Shown in pieces: positions 30,232 to 38,653 of a DNA stretch of 64,000 nt. A model generated the notes under the pieces. The model did not search any database and was not told the DNA's origin. It saw nothing but the letters and a program-made list of their open reading frames with translations. The stretch spans positions 372,001-436,000 of the forward strand of contig NZ_CP082292.1 of assembly GCF_019880205.1 (NCBI RefSeq), written 5' to 3'. This DNA is from Pantoea alfalfae (GTDB lineage: Bacteria; Pseudomonadota; Gammaproteobacteria; Enterobacterales; Enterobacteriaceae). Position 1 is the first letter of the stretch. Each line of letters opens with the position of its first letter. A program made the position numbers and the translations under genes.

Positions 30232-30795
30232 ATGAAAATTCCAAAAAAACCTGACATCCTCAATATCACCGCCGTGGCGCGTTCACGGTTATTCACTATT
30301 GAGTCGGTCGATCTGGCTTTCAGCAATGGGGCGCATCGCGTTTATGAGCGGATGAAGCCCTCTGAGCGTGAAGCGGTGATGATTGTGCCGATTATTGATG
30401 ACCATCTGATCCTGATTCAGGAGTATGCCGTCGGACTGGAAACCTATGAGCTGGGTTTTCCGAAAGGGCTGATCGATGCAGGTGAAACCGTGAATGAAGC
30501 GGCAGTTCGCGAGCTGAAAGAAGAGGTCGGTTTTGGTGCCGATCAACTGACCACGCTGGGCAAGCTCACGATGGCCCCCTCCTATTTTTCCAGTAAGATG
30601 AATATTGTGATAGCGGAAGGTCTCTACGCTGAAAAGCTGGAAGGCGATGAGCCGGAGCCGCTGATTGTCCACCGCTGGCCGCTGAGCGATATGATGTCGC
30701 TGCTGGATGAACCCGATTTCCGCGAGGCACGTAATGTCAGTGCGCTGTTTATGGCGCGCGAATGGCTGGTGAAGCAGGGGCGGCTGAGTTACTGA
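30232..30795 (+). CDS. nudE: ADP compounds hydrolase NudE
   Basis: A 187-residue Nudix hydrolase acting on ADP-ribose, NADH, diadenosine polyphosphates and similar ADP-containing compounds in E. coli. The Nudix box is complete: GLIDAGETVNEAAVRELKEEVGF (G-x5-E-x7-REUXEEXGU pattern, about residues 80-102). Upstream is the separate igaA. It is followed by a bidirectional terminator shared with the converging permease gene. Confidence 0.95.
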   Translation: MKIPKKPDILNITAVARSRLFTIESVDLAFSNGAHRVYERMKPSEREAVMIVPIIDDHLILIQEYAVGLETYELGFPKGLIDAGETVNEAAVRELKEEVGFGADQLTTLGKLTMAPSYFSSKMNIVIAEGLYAEKLEGDEPEPLIVHRWPLSDMMSLLDEPDFREARNVSALFMAREWLVKQGRLSY

Positions 30796-30812
30796 GCGAG
30801 CGCATAAGTAAG

Positions 30813-30846
30813 GAAACGCGCCTGTCAGCAGGCGCGTTTCGATTTT
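30813..30846. terminator. bidirectional terminator between nudE and the permease gene
   Basis: GAAACGCGCCTG / CAGGCGCGTTTC (30813-30840) with a TCAG loop is followed by GATTTTATT on the plus strand. It lies between two converging genes. Confidence 0.75.
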
Positions 30847-32143
30847 ATTCTGCTCTTGCATTTTCCTGTATGGCTGATGCAGGCTTCAACAGGGGGGCGG
30901 TTAACAGATAAACCACGCATGCCACGAGAATCGAATTAAGTACCGGTACGCCGCGCTCAACCAACAGTCCGGTGGCTCCGCCCGCTGCACTGGCTATGAG
31001 CGCGGGCCAGCCGATAAGCTGAGACGTTGCCGGTAAGGAATTGCTGTTGCGGCTCAGCGCCAGCGTCTGGCGGTCAGTTTTCAGCACATAGTAGTCAATG
31101 ATCATCACGCCCAGTACCGGCGGGAAGATGACCCCCAGAAGTTCCAGAAAATCGACAAAACGATCAAGAATCCCAAGAATTGAACAGAGTGTGCCGAGCA
31201 TACCGAGCAGCAGCGTAATCACAGGATAACGCGGCTTATAGCCGGTTAAGCCTTCAATCGCATTGGCGATGCCCAGCGTTGACGAATAGAGATTCAGGTC
31301 GTTAATGCGCAGGGTAGAAAAGACCACAACCAGCAAACCCAGTGAGCTGGTAGTTTGCGTAATGATCGCGATGATGTCTGAGGTCTTCAGTTCTCTGGCA
31401 ATCAGAATGGCCAGCCCATTAATCCCATATTCTCCCGCCAGAATGGTCAGCAGCGTAATGGCGAAGACATCTTTACCGTTACGTGAGAAACGCGTCAGGT
31501 CGGGCGTCATCAGACTGGCCAGGATTGCACCGCCAATTACCATGGTAATGGCGGCGCTCACGGTAATGGCCTGGCTGGCGATAACCGGCGGTGTGTGCTG
31601 GCCAGGCTGGCCGTGGAACGCGTGCCAGAAAATCCAGCCGATCAGTGCGATGAAGAGTGGAACCGCAATGCGTGCGGTAAAGCGCAGCGCCTTAAAGCCA
31701 AAGGTAACCAGTAACGTCAACACGGCCCCTGAAAGTGCTGCCGACTCTGAGAAGCTGAGTGTGCCGTTCAGGGCATAGCTCAGCGATCGGGCGAAAACGG
31801 CATTCTGAATGCCGAACCAGCCCAGCAGACTGACCGCGACCAGCAGACCAATGAACACTGAGCCATGGCGACCAAAACCACACCAGCGAGCCAGCAGACT
31901 GCCCGGCAATCCCTCGCGCATTCCTGCATAGCCGAGCGCGAAGGTCAGCACGCCAAATAGCAGGCTGGCCAGCGTGATGGCAGTAAACGCCTCGCCTGGC
32001 GTCATACTGTTGCCCAGAACCGCGCCAAGCATAAACTGATCCAGCGCAGTCAGCATGCCCATATGCACAATAGCGACGCTCAGCAGTGAGAGCCTTTTAT
32101 TTGCAGGAACAGGGCTCAGAGGATAATCATCAAATTTACTCAC
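30845..32143 (-). CDS. NCS1-family permease (cytosine permease-like)
   Basis: A 432-residue inner-membrane protein with about 12 hydrophobic segments, of the nucleobase:cation symporter-1 family that includes CodB. It shows GAVLGNSMTPGEAFTAITLAS near residue 40, GWFGIQNAVFA, and LMTPDLTRFSRNGKD, typical of CodB-like members. Substrate is probably a purine or pyrimidine base or related ring but cannot be fixed. It is 20 bp downstream of a LuxR-type regulator on the same strand. codA in this window (50.9 kb) lacks the usual codB partner, which makes cytosine a possible substrate. Confidence 0.82.
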   Translation of the reverse strand: MSKFDDYPLSPVPANKRLSLLSVAIVHMGMLTALDQFMLGAVLGNSMTPGEAFTAITLASLLFGVLTFALGYAGMREGLPGSLLARWCGFGRHGSVFIGLLVAVSLLGWFGIQNAVFARSLSYALNGTLSFSESAALSGAVLTLLVTFGFKALRFTARIAVPLFIALIGWIFWHAFHGQPGQHTPPVIASQAITVSAAITMVIGGAILASLMTPDLTRFSRNGKDVFAITLLTILAGEYGINGLAILIARELKTSDIIAIITQTTSSLGLLVVVFSTLRINDLNLYSSTLGIANAIEGLTGYKPRYPVITLLLGMLGTLCSILGILDRFVDFLELLGVIFPPVLGVMIIDYYVLKTDRQTLALSRNSNSLPATSQLIGWPALIASAAGGATGLLVERGVPVLNSILVACVVYLLTAPLLKPASAIQENARAE

Positions 32144-32163
32144 AACAGGGTTTCCTTACCGGT

Positions 32164-32853
32164 TTATATATAAATAATGCCTGTGCGGAGAAACCGCTCT
32201 GGCAGATAATTCTCCAGTGACTCCGCACGACAGTAGTTCTCAAATTGTTGTAGCGAATGCACACCCGCTTTTTGATAAAGCATGGTGATGCGGTTACCGA
32301 TAGTTTTTGCGCTGAGGTTATAGATGCGGGCGATCTCTTTCGCGCTGAAGCGTCGTAGCAGCAGGAAAATGACATCCAGCTCGGCGGGGGTAAACAGGGC
32401 GTGTTCCAGGCGCGTCGTCAGTACAGAGGATTTTCTGGGATCGATAAAGCTCATTGCCGTAAGGTTATCCACCGGACGTGCATTCCAGATACAGCCCAGC
32501 CACTGATTTTGATCGTCGAAAACAGGGTATTTTTCGCTGATAAAAGGGGTGAGGTAGTTGTTGCCATACCAGTAGTGGGTTTCAATCACGGCCACGCGAC
32601 TGTTATTCAATTTTACCTGTTGATCGTGCTCGCAGAATTCATCGGCGCAATCACTCCAGGGGGTGGGAAACTCACTGTCTCTTTTTCCCTCAAATAAATA
32701 ACCTTTCGGCGTAGCGGTATACTTTTTTGCAGCTTCATTCATATAAAGATGCTGCGATGCGGCATTCTTAAACCCCCAGGGTGTCGGTAATAAATCCATG
32801 GTGGTGGCGAATGCAGAAATGAATTCATCAATACTACGGTATGGGCTGTCCAT
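32164..32853 (-). CDS. LuxR-type regulator with PAS-like N-terminal domain
   Basis: A 229-residue transcriptional regulator. The C-terminal LuxR helix-turn-helix is seen at about residues 152-206 (LFTPAELDVIFLLLRRFSAK, then KEIARIYNLSAKTIGNRI). The N-terminal half has the form of a PAS-like sensor (LLPTPWGFKNAASQHLYMNEA, then VFDDQNQWLGCIWNARPV), so it may bind a small ligand. It is neither a classic acyl-homoserine-lactone receptor nor a receiver-domain regulator. It lies between the acetyltransferase (24 bp upstream) and the permease (20 bp downstream), and may control this unit. Confidence 0.75.
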   Translation of the reverse strand: MDSPYRSIDEFISAFATTMDLLPTPWGFKNAASQHLYMNEAAKKYTATPKGYLFEGKRDSEFPTPWSDCADEFCEHDQQVKLNNSRVAVIETHYWYGNNYLTPFISEKYPVFDDQNQWLGCIWNARPVDNLTAMSFIDPRKSSVLTTRLEHALFTPAELDVIFLLLRRFSAKEIARIYNLSAKTIGNRITMLYQKAGVHSLQQFENYCRAESLENYLPERFLRTGIIYI

Positions 32854-32877
32854 AGCGCCTCGCTGAAAGCATTCAGA

Positions 32878-33288
32878 TTATAATCTTTTTGCCAGATAAT
32901 AACGGGCATAGCGCTGCGCATAGCCATCCTGTTCGCCATAGACGCGATAGCCCAGTTTTTCGTAAAAACCCCGTGCCTGGAAACTTAACGTGTCAACAAC
33001 GGCCATATGGCAGCCGCGATTGCGCGCTTCCTCTTCCGCGGCCTGCATCAGCTGACGTCCGGAGCCATGCAGGCGCCAGGCATCCTCTATCCATAAATAA
33101 TGAATATCCAGCGTGCCACACCAGGTATGGGCTAACAGGCCACCCTGGATATTTTTCTGTTCGTCATACAGGATAACATTCAGCGTTTTCATATTGATGT
33201 CAGCAAAGCGTCCATTATGCTGCCAGAGTCGCTGAATAATATATTCTTCAGTTTCGGGGTCTTGCGTATGGCCCACTTTAATTTCCAT
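32878..33288 (-). CDS. GNAT-family N-acetyltransferase
   Basis: A 136-residue GNAT protein. The acetyl-CoA-binding signature is WRLHGSGRQLMQAAEEEARNRGC (first part, R/Q-x-x-G-x-G/A type) and the C-terminal FYEKLGYRVYGE motif is typical. The preceding strand reads LDIHYLWIEDAWR. The acceptor substrate is unknown. It is the first gene of a minus-strand trio with the LuxR regulator and the NCS1 permease, separated by 24 and 20 bp, so co-transcription is likely. Confidence 0.8.
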   Translation of the reverse strand: MEIKVGHTQDPETEEYIIQRLWQHNGRFADINMKTLNVILYDEQKNIQGGLLAHTWCGTLDIHYLWIEDAWRLHGSGRQLMQAAEEEARNRGCHMAVVDTLSFQARGFYEKLGYRVYGEQDGYAQRYARYYLAKRL

Positions 33289-33566
33289 ATATAAAAGTAT
33301 CCATAGGTGATTAAATCAAAATAGAGGTTTTCGAACTTTCCATTCTTATCATGATGGTAAGCGATGCGCAAGAGTTAATATCCCTCCTGTTATTGGGCGC
33401 AATAAATATTAAGCTGGTTATCGTTGTTCAGCGGACATGCCAATAATTATATTTGCTGGCACCAGGGAAGACTAAGCTAATCATAGCGATATAATAACGA
33501 TATTCTTTTTTAGGTTCACTTTCTGAATCACTTCATACACATTGCTTTATATTATCTGACTGATTT

Positions 33567-33597
33567 AATGCCGATCGCTCAGGGTGATCGGCATTTT
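33567..33597 (+). terminator. orphan intrinsic terminator
   Basis: AATGCCGATC / GATCGGCATT, a perfect 10-bp stem with a 9-nt loop, ends in TTTT on the plus strand. No plus-strand gene lies upstream for more than 2.7 kb (nudE ends at 30795 and has its own terminator). On the minus strand no T run follows. Confidence 0.65.
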
Positions 33598-33714
33598 CCT
33601 CAGCAACAGATGATGATCTCTCTCCGGCTTTACCTTTCTTTTTTTCCCATCCCAGTTGACTGAGTCGCTCAGGCACGAAAAGCATCGCGTGTTTCATCAT
33701 GATAAGCGGGCCAA

Positions 33715-33746
33715 TAAAAAAGGCTGATCACGTCAGGTGACCAGCC
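33715..33746 (-). terminator. intrinsic terminator of mrcA
   Basis: On the minus strand GGCTGGTCAC / GTGATCAGCC with a 5-nt loop is followed by six T residues. It lies about 30 nt past the mrcA stop codon. Confidence 0.9.
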
Positions 33747-33774
33747 TCAGATATTTCACATTGCAGATATCACA

Positions 33775-36324
33775 TCAGAACAGCTCGTGACTCTCACCGT
33801 TATCCATAATGGTAGTCCCCACATCATGCACCGAATATTCGGTTGGCTGGGTGCCATTGATGAAGTACTCCTGACGGGTGTTGCCACCGCCATTGGCCAG
33901 CTTGCCGGTGCTGCGATCGATCGTCACAGTGACCACACCATCCGGCGGCGTTAACGGCTGTACCGGTACACCATCCAGCGCACTCTTCATGTACTCATCC
34001 CATGCCGGTTGTGCGCTCTTAGCGCCGCCTTCATAGCCCGAAATCTGATCGGGAATGGCACCGGAGAGCGTGCTGCGGCCCAGATTGCGGCGCGCATCAT
34101 CAAAACCAATCCAGACTGAAGTCACCACGCCAGGGCCGTAACCCGAGAACCAGGCATCTTTCGAGCTGTTGGTGGTACCGGTTTTACCGCCGATATCATT
34201 ACGCTTGAGGTCACGCCCGGCACGCCAGCCAGTTCCCATCCAGCCCGGTTCGCCAAAGATATTACTGTTCAGCGCGCTCTTAATCAGGAAGGTGAGTGGG
34301 GTATTAATCACGTGCGGCGCATATTGCTGCTCACCCTGCTGTGCCTGCGCCGGAACCTGCTCCAGTTCAGGCTGAGGAACGGCCTGATTCTGGTTGTTAT
34401 TTGAGGCGGCAACGTTCTCGACGCTCTCTTCATTTAACGCCAGCGCTTTTTTGGTCTCACCGTAGATGACCGGCAGATTGCACTGTGGACAGGCGATCTT
34501 CGGTTTCTCTTCAAATACGGTGCCGCCCTGTTCGTTCTCAATTTTAGTAATGAAGTAAGGATCGACCAGGAAGCCGCCATTCGCCATCACGGAGTAGCCG
34601 CGCACCACCTGTAACGGTGTGAATGAGGCCGCACCTAATGCCAGCGACTCGGTGTGCACAATGTTCTGAGCCGGGAAACCAAAGCGCTGCAGATACTCTG
34701 CGGCGTAGTCCACACCCATCGCACGCATCGCACGTACCATGACGACGTTTTTCGACTGACCGAGTCCCTGACGCAGACGAATCGGACCATCATATGTCGG
34801 CGGGGAGTTCTTTGGACGCCAGTCAGCCCCGGCACCCGCATCCCAGCGGGAAATCGGCACATCGTTAAGGATGGAGGCGAGCGTCAGCCCGCGATCCATT
34901 GCGGCAGTATAGAGGAAAGGCTTGATGTTAGAACCGACCTGGCGCAGCGCCTGGGTCGCACGGTTAAACATGCTCTGGTTAAAGGCGAAACCGCCGACCA
35001 GCGCGCGCACCGCACCATCATTTGGATCCAGCGAGACCAGCGCCGAGTTCACATCCGGCACCTGGCCCAGCCACCAGTCATCACCCACTTTTCGCACCCA
35101 GATCTGCTGGCCAGCCTGCAGGACCTGCGTCACGCTTTTCGGCGTCGGGCCCTGTACGGTGTCAGACTTATAAGGACGTGCCCAGCGCACACCAGCCAGT
35201 GCCAGCGACACATTGCTGCCATCTTTCAGCATTACGGTCGCTTCATCGCTGCGTGCTTCTGTGACCACGGCCGGATGCAACGGTCCATAGACCGGCAGCG
35301 TCTTCAGCGCCTTCTCAATCTTTGTCTGATCCCAGGCAGGTTCACCCACTTTCCACAGCACGCTGGTCGGGCCGCGATAGCCATGACGCATATCGTAAGC
35401 CATGACGTTATTGCGCACCGAGGTCTGAGCGGCTTCCTGCAGACGGCGGGTGACAGTGGTGTAAACCTTGTAACCGTCAGTATAGGCATTGTCGCCGTAG
35501 CGTTTCACCATCTCCTGACGCACCATCTCGCTGAGATAGGGGGCAGAGAAGGCGATTTCCGGACCGTGATACTTCGCCACCAGCGGCGTATTCCGTGCCT
35601 CGTCATACTGCTGCTGCGTGATGTAATGCTGATCCAGCATACGCGCCAGTACCACGTTACGGCGCGACAGGGCGCGGCTCGGCGAGTACAGCGGGTTAAA
35701 GGTGGATGGCGCTTTTGGCAGACCGGCAATCATCGCCATCTCACTCAGCGACAACTGGTCAACCGGCTTACCAAAATAGACCTGTGCGGCGGCACCGACG
35801 CCATAAGCACGGTAGCCGAGGTAGATCTTATTCAGGTAAAGCTCAAGAATTTCATCTTTGTTCAGCAGTTGCTCAATGCGGATCGCCAGGAACGCTTCCT
35901 TTATTTTACGCATCAGGGTGCGTTCCGGGCTCAGGAAGAAGTTACGGGCCAGCTGCTGAGTGATAGTACTGGCACCTTGTGAGGCGTGACCGGAAACCAG
36001 CGCAATGCTGGCCGCACGGAAAATACCCACCGGGTCAACACCATGGTGCTCATAGAAACGGCTGTCTTCGGTCGCAATAAACGCTTTCACCATCACAGGT
36101 GGCACTTGCTGCAGAGTCAAAGGGATACGGCGCATTTCGCCATACTGGGCGATTAAATCGCCATCGGCGCTGTAAACCTGCATCGGGGTTTGCAGACGCA
36201 CATCTTTCAGCGTGTTTACGTCGGGCAGCTGTGGCTCTATGTATTTGTATAAACCATAAATCGAGCCAGCTCCCAACAGGATGCAACACACTGCAAGGAT
36301 CAATAAATACTTTACGAACTTCAC
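33775..36324 (-). CDS. mrcA: penicillin-binding protein 1A
   Basis: An 849-residue bifunctional class A PBP with a single N-terminal membrane segment (about residues 5-28). The glycosyltransferase domain has catalytic Glu86 in IATEDSRFYEHHG. The transpeptidase domain has Ser465 in GSNIKPFLYT (SxxK) and the KTGTTNSSKD box near the C-terminus. It polymerises and cross-links peptidoglycan during elongation with LpoA as its outer-membrane partner. It diverges from hofM, as in E. coli. Confidence 0.97.
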   Translation of the reverse strand: MKFVKYLLILAVCCILLGAGSIYGLYKYIEPQLPDVNTLKDVRLQTPMQVYSADGDLIAQYGEMRRIPLTLQQVPPVMVKAFIATEDSRFYEHHGVDPVGIFRAASIALVSGHASQGASTITQQLARNFFLSPERTLMRKIKEAFLAIRIEQLLNKDEILELYLNKIYLGYRAYGVGAAAQVYFGKPVDQLSLSEMAMIAGLPKAPSTFNPLYSPSRALSRRNVVLARMLDQHYITQQQYDEARNTPLVAKYHGPEIAFSAPYLSEMVRQEMVKRYGDNAYTDGYKVYTTVTRRLQEAAQTSVRNNVMAYDMRHGYRGPTSVLWKVGEPAWDQTKIEKALKTLPVYGPLHPAVVTEARSDEATVMLKDGSNVSLALAGVRWARPYKSDTVQGPTPKSVTQVLQAGQQIWVRKVGDDWWLGQVPDVNSALVSLDPNDGAVRALVGGFAFNQSMFNRATQALRQVGSNIKPFLYTAAMDRGLTLASILNDVPISRWDAGAGADWRPKNSPPTYDGPIRLRQGLGQSKNVVMVRAMRAMGVDYAAEYLQRFGFPAQNIVHTESLALGAASFTPLQVVRGYSVMANGGFLVDPYFITKIENEQGGTVFEEKPKIACPQCNLPVIYGETKKALALNEESVENVAASNNNQNQAVPQPELEQVPAQAQQGEQQYAPHVINTPLTFLIKSALNSNIFGEPGWMGTGWRAGRDLKRNDIGGKTGTTNSSKDAWFSGYGPGVVTSVWIGFDDARRNLGRSTLSGAIPDQISGYEGGAKSAQPAWDEYMKSALDGVPVQPLTPPDGVVTVTIDRSTGKLANGGGNTRQEYFINGTQPTEYSVHDVGTTIMDNGESHELF

Positions 36325-36441
36325 CTGGAATTTCCCATCTCTTGTCGTTTGAGCAGTTTATAAACAACCGCGCGGTAGTATAAAGGCAAGCCAGACGCTT
36401 TGATATGTCCATCTTTCCCGGACGATAAGGAGATCGCGCAC

Positions 36442-37248
36442 ATGGCTTTTCATACCTGGCAAATTGGGCTGGATATTCAGAATAGGCAGATTTGTGCCCT
36501 GGCCCTCCAGCCTCATCGTGATGGCTGGCAGCTACGCCACTGGTGGCAGCAGCGGCTGCCGCAAGATACGTTAAGAAACGGCGTGCTGCAATCTTCGCCT
36601 GAATTACTGGCAGCCTTAACGGCCTGGCGTCAGCGGTTGCCGCGTCGTTACTCGCTGCGGGTCGCGCTGCCCACCCGGCTGGTCCTGCAGCGCCAGCTCC
36701 CGCTGCCTGTTCAGTCGCTCAATGAGCCTGCGCTGGGGCACTACGTGCAGGCGGCTGCGCGCCGTCTCTTTCCACTGGAGCCTGCTGCGCTGGCGCTGGA
36801 TTACCGCATGGATGCACAGAGCGGCCAGCTCTGCGTCACGGCGGCCCGGCTGGAGATTATAGACCAGTGGGCAGCGCCACTGCTGCAGGCGGGATTAAAG
36901 CCGCAGGTGTTTGAACTGACTACCGAAGCGCTCAGGCGGTTAGCCCGCCAGGCTGCGTTGCAGGATGGCGCGGTGCTGGTCCTGCAGCAGGATAACCGCT
37001 GGCTCTGGAGCGATGTGCATACCGCGGCTGAGAACGGCGAAGCCACTTCGCTTGCGGCACTGCAGCAACAGGCCTTCCCCGACGCCCCTTCTGTCGCCTG
37101 GTGCTCAGCCGATAATTCTGCGCTGCCCGCTGACGCCCGCGCGTTTTCCCCCTTTGATCTGTTCCGTTATAAACAGCCGCCGTTACCGGAAATTCCGGGT
37201 GCCTTTGCGCTGGCGACCGGGCTGGCGCTGCGCGACGGAGATAAATGA
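36442..37248 (+). CDS. hofM: PilM-like protein HofM
   Basis: A 268-residue homologue of PilM, an actin-like cytoplasmic platform protein of type IV pilus and DNA-uptake machines. It starts MAFHTWQIGLDIQ, behind TAAGGAGA; the ORF's 14 extra upstream codons are not supported. Similarity to E. coli HofM is modest but the position opposite mrcA and the following hofNOPQ genes identify it. The hof set is thought to let enterics take up DNA as a nutrient; no competence in this strain is implied. Confidence 0.85.
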   Translation: MAFHTWQIGLDIQNRQICALALQPHRDGWQLRHWWQQRLPQDTLRNGVLQSSPELLAALTAWRQRLPRRYSLRVALPTRLVLQRQLPLPVQSLNEPALGHYVQAAARRLFPLEPAALALDYRMDAQSGQLCVTAARLEIIDQWAAPLLQAGLKPQVFELTTEALRRLARQAALQDGAVLVLQQDNRWLWSDVHTAAENGEATSLAALQQQAFPDAPSVAWCSADNSALPADARAFSPFDLFRYKQPPLPEIPGAFALATGLALRDGDK

Positions 37249-37790
37249 TGGTCGCCGTGAATCTGCTGCCGTGGCGGCAGTGCCGTCAGCAACAGCAGCG
37301 GCGACAGAGCCTTGTCGTGCTGTCACTGATGCTGAGTGCTGTTCTGGTGGGAATCATCCAGCAAAGCTGGCGCATCTATCAGGTGCGTGAGCAGGTGGCC
37401 CAGACGAGCAGGATGCAGCAGCAGGCACTGCAAAATCTGGACGTGCAGCTGGCGCAGCAGAAGACGTTACTGGCGCAGCTCGCGGTAGTGCAAAAACAGC
37501 AGGCGAAGCAGCGCCAGCAGGCTGCACAACTTGCTGCATGGCATCAGTTCTGGATCGATTTACCCGCGTTATTGCCTGACACCGCCTGGCTGACCCGGCT
37601 GGAGAAGCGCGACAATCGTCTCACGCTGGAGGGGCTGGCGCAGGATATGGCGGCGGTTCGGCAGTTCCGTGAGCAGTTAACCACCGTCGTTCTGTTTGGT
37701 CAGGTGAGGCAGGGCAGCGTTAAGCGTCAGGCTGATAGTCATTATCGCTTTTCACTGCGGGCAGAGGTGCAGGAGGTGGCTGATGAATGA
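37245..37790 (+). CDS. hofN: PilN-like membrane protein HofN
   Basis: A 181-residue bitopic inner-membrane protein. A short cytoplasmic N-terminus containing VNLLPWR, the PilN signature that docks into PilM, is followed by a membrane segment (about residues 22-40) and a Gln-rich coiled coil. It overlaps hofM by 4 nt (ATGA) and hofO by 8 nt, so the genes are coupled. Confidence 0.85.
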   Translation: MMVAVNLLPWRQCRQQQQRRQSLVVLSLMLSAVLVGIIQQSWRIYQVREQVAQTSRMQQQALQNLDVQLAQQKTLLAQLAVVQKQQAKQRQQAAQLAAWHQFWIDLPALLPDTAWLTRLEKRDNRLTLEGLAQDMAAVRQFREQLTTVVLFGQVRQGSVKRQADSHYRFSLRAEVQEVADE

Positions 37791-38280
37791 GTGGTGGGAT
37801 CGCTGGTGGCAGATGGCTGCACTTCCACGCTACGGCATGCTCGCCGCCCTCTCATCCGGCCTGCTACTGATCTCATGGGTATTATGGTTGCGGCCACAGC
37901 AGCAGGCGCTGATCGCTGAACAGCAGACACTGTTGCAGTTGAACCGTACCCTTCAGCAACGCCAGCAGCAGTGGCATCAGAATCCCGATAATGCACAGTT
38001 GCAGGCGCAGCTGCAGTCGATGCCGCTCACGAGATCTGCACCGGGCGCATCGGGCCGGGCAGTGGAAGCGATCCTGGCGGCACGACGTCATCAGCTCGAA
38101 GAGTGGCAGCCGGATTCTCCTTCACGCACGCTGACCCTGCATCTGCAGTGGCCGGCGTTTCAGTCACTTTTTGCTGAGCTTGCCGATACTTCCTTGGTGT
38201 TTCCGGTGCATTTCCAGCTGCTGGCGCAGCCGCAGCAACTGGTGGCCCAACTCTGGCTGGAGCCTGACGATGCGCCATAA
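37783..38280 (+). CDS. hofO: PilO-like membrane protein HofO
   Basis: A 165-residue PilO-like protein with one membrane segment (about residues 16-36) and a periplasmic coiled-coil plus small domain. It probably pairs with HofN in the inner-membrane alignment complex. The start overlaps hofN by 8 nt, and its stop overlaps hofP by 11 nt. Recognition rests on position, topology and weak family similarity. Confidence 0.8.
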   Translation: MNEWWDRWWQMAALPRYGMLAALSSGLLLISWVLWLRPQQQALIAEQQTLLQLNRTLQQRQQQWHQNPDNAQLQAQLQSMPLTRSAPGASGRAVEAILAARRHQLEEWQPDSPSRTLTLHLQWPAFQSLFAELADTSLVFPVHFQLLAQPQQLVAQLWLEPDDAP

Positions 38281-38653
38281 CCTGCTGATTTTACTGCTGT
38301 GCTGTGGCGGTGTGCTGGCGCGTGATCCGTTCCGTCCTGTTGCCGGATCAGTTTGTGAGGCGCCTGCAGAGCCGCTTACCGGCTGGCGTCTGCAGGGGAT
38401 CATTGGCCGTAAGACGCATTTTCATGCCTGGCTACTGAACCCGCAGGGAGAGAGCGTCGCAGTCCGTACAGGCAAGCCATTTCCCCTGCCGCCCTGGCAA
38501 CTCGCTGATATGACCCGCCGCAGCATCTCCTTAACGGTATCGAATAGCTGCACTGCTCAACAGACTTCGTTTTATTTAAAAGGACGTTCGCATGAAAAGG
38601 ATAGCCACTCTGCTGCTGCTCATAAACTGCCTGCTGCCGGTTTACGCCGCTGA
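38270..38653 (+). CDS. hofP: PilP-like protein HofP
   Basis: A 127-residue exported protein beginning MRHNLLILLLCCGGVLARDPFRPV. The N-terminal hydrophobic stretch and the following RDPF motif are typical of PilP/HofP, which link the inner-membrane complex to the secretin. It overlaps hofO by 11 nt and hofQ by 62 nt, an unusually long overlap whose last 20 codons are probably poorly constrained. A pair of cysteines lies near the N-terminus. Confidence 0.8.
   Translation: MRHNLLILLLCCGGVLARDPFRPVAGSVCEAPAEPLTGWRLQGIIGRKTHFHAWLLNPQGESVAVRTGKPFPLPPWQLADMTRRSISLTVSNSCTAQQTSFYLKGRSHEKDSHSAAAHKLPAAGLRR

Larger units (their letters stand above)
33289..33774. promoter_or_regulatory. A+T-rich intergenic region between the acetyltransferase and mrcA
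   Basis: This 486-bp stretch holds no convincing ORF. It should contain the promoter of the acetyltransferase unit on the minus strand. It also has a perfect plus-strand TATAAT (33490-33495), an orphan terminator (33567-33597) and the mrcA terminator (33715-33746), listed separately. Confidence 0.5.

Noticed and set aside
34654-35982. 442-codon ORF opposite mrcA
   Set aside because: It is a reverse-frame shadow of the mrcA transpeptidase and transglycosylase domains, with no independent start signal or family.
36400-36441. Longer N-terminus of hofM
   Set aside because: The extra 14 codons cover the ribosome binding site of the internal ATG and have no counterpart in HofM.
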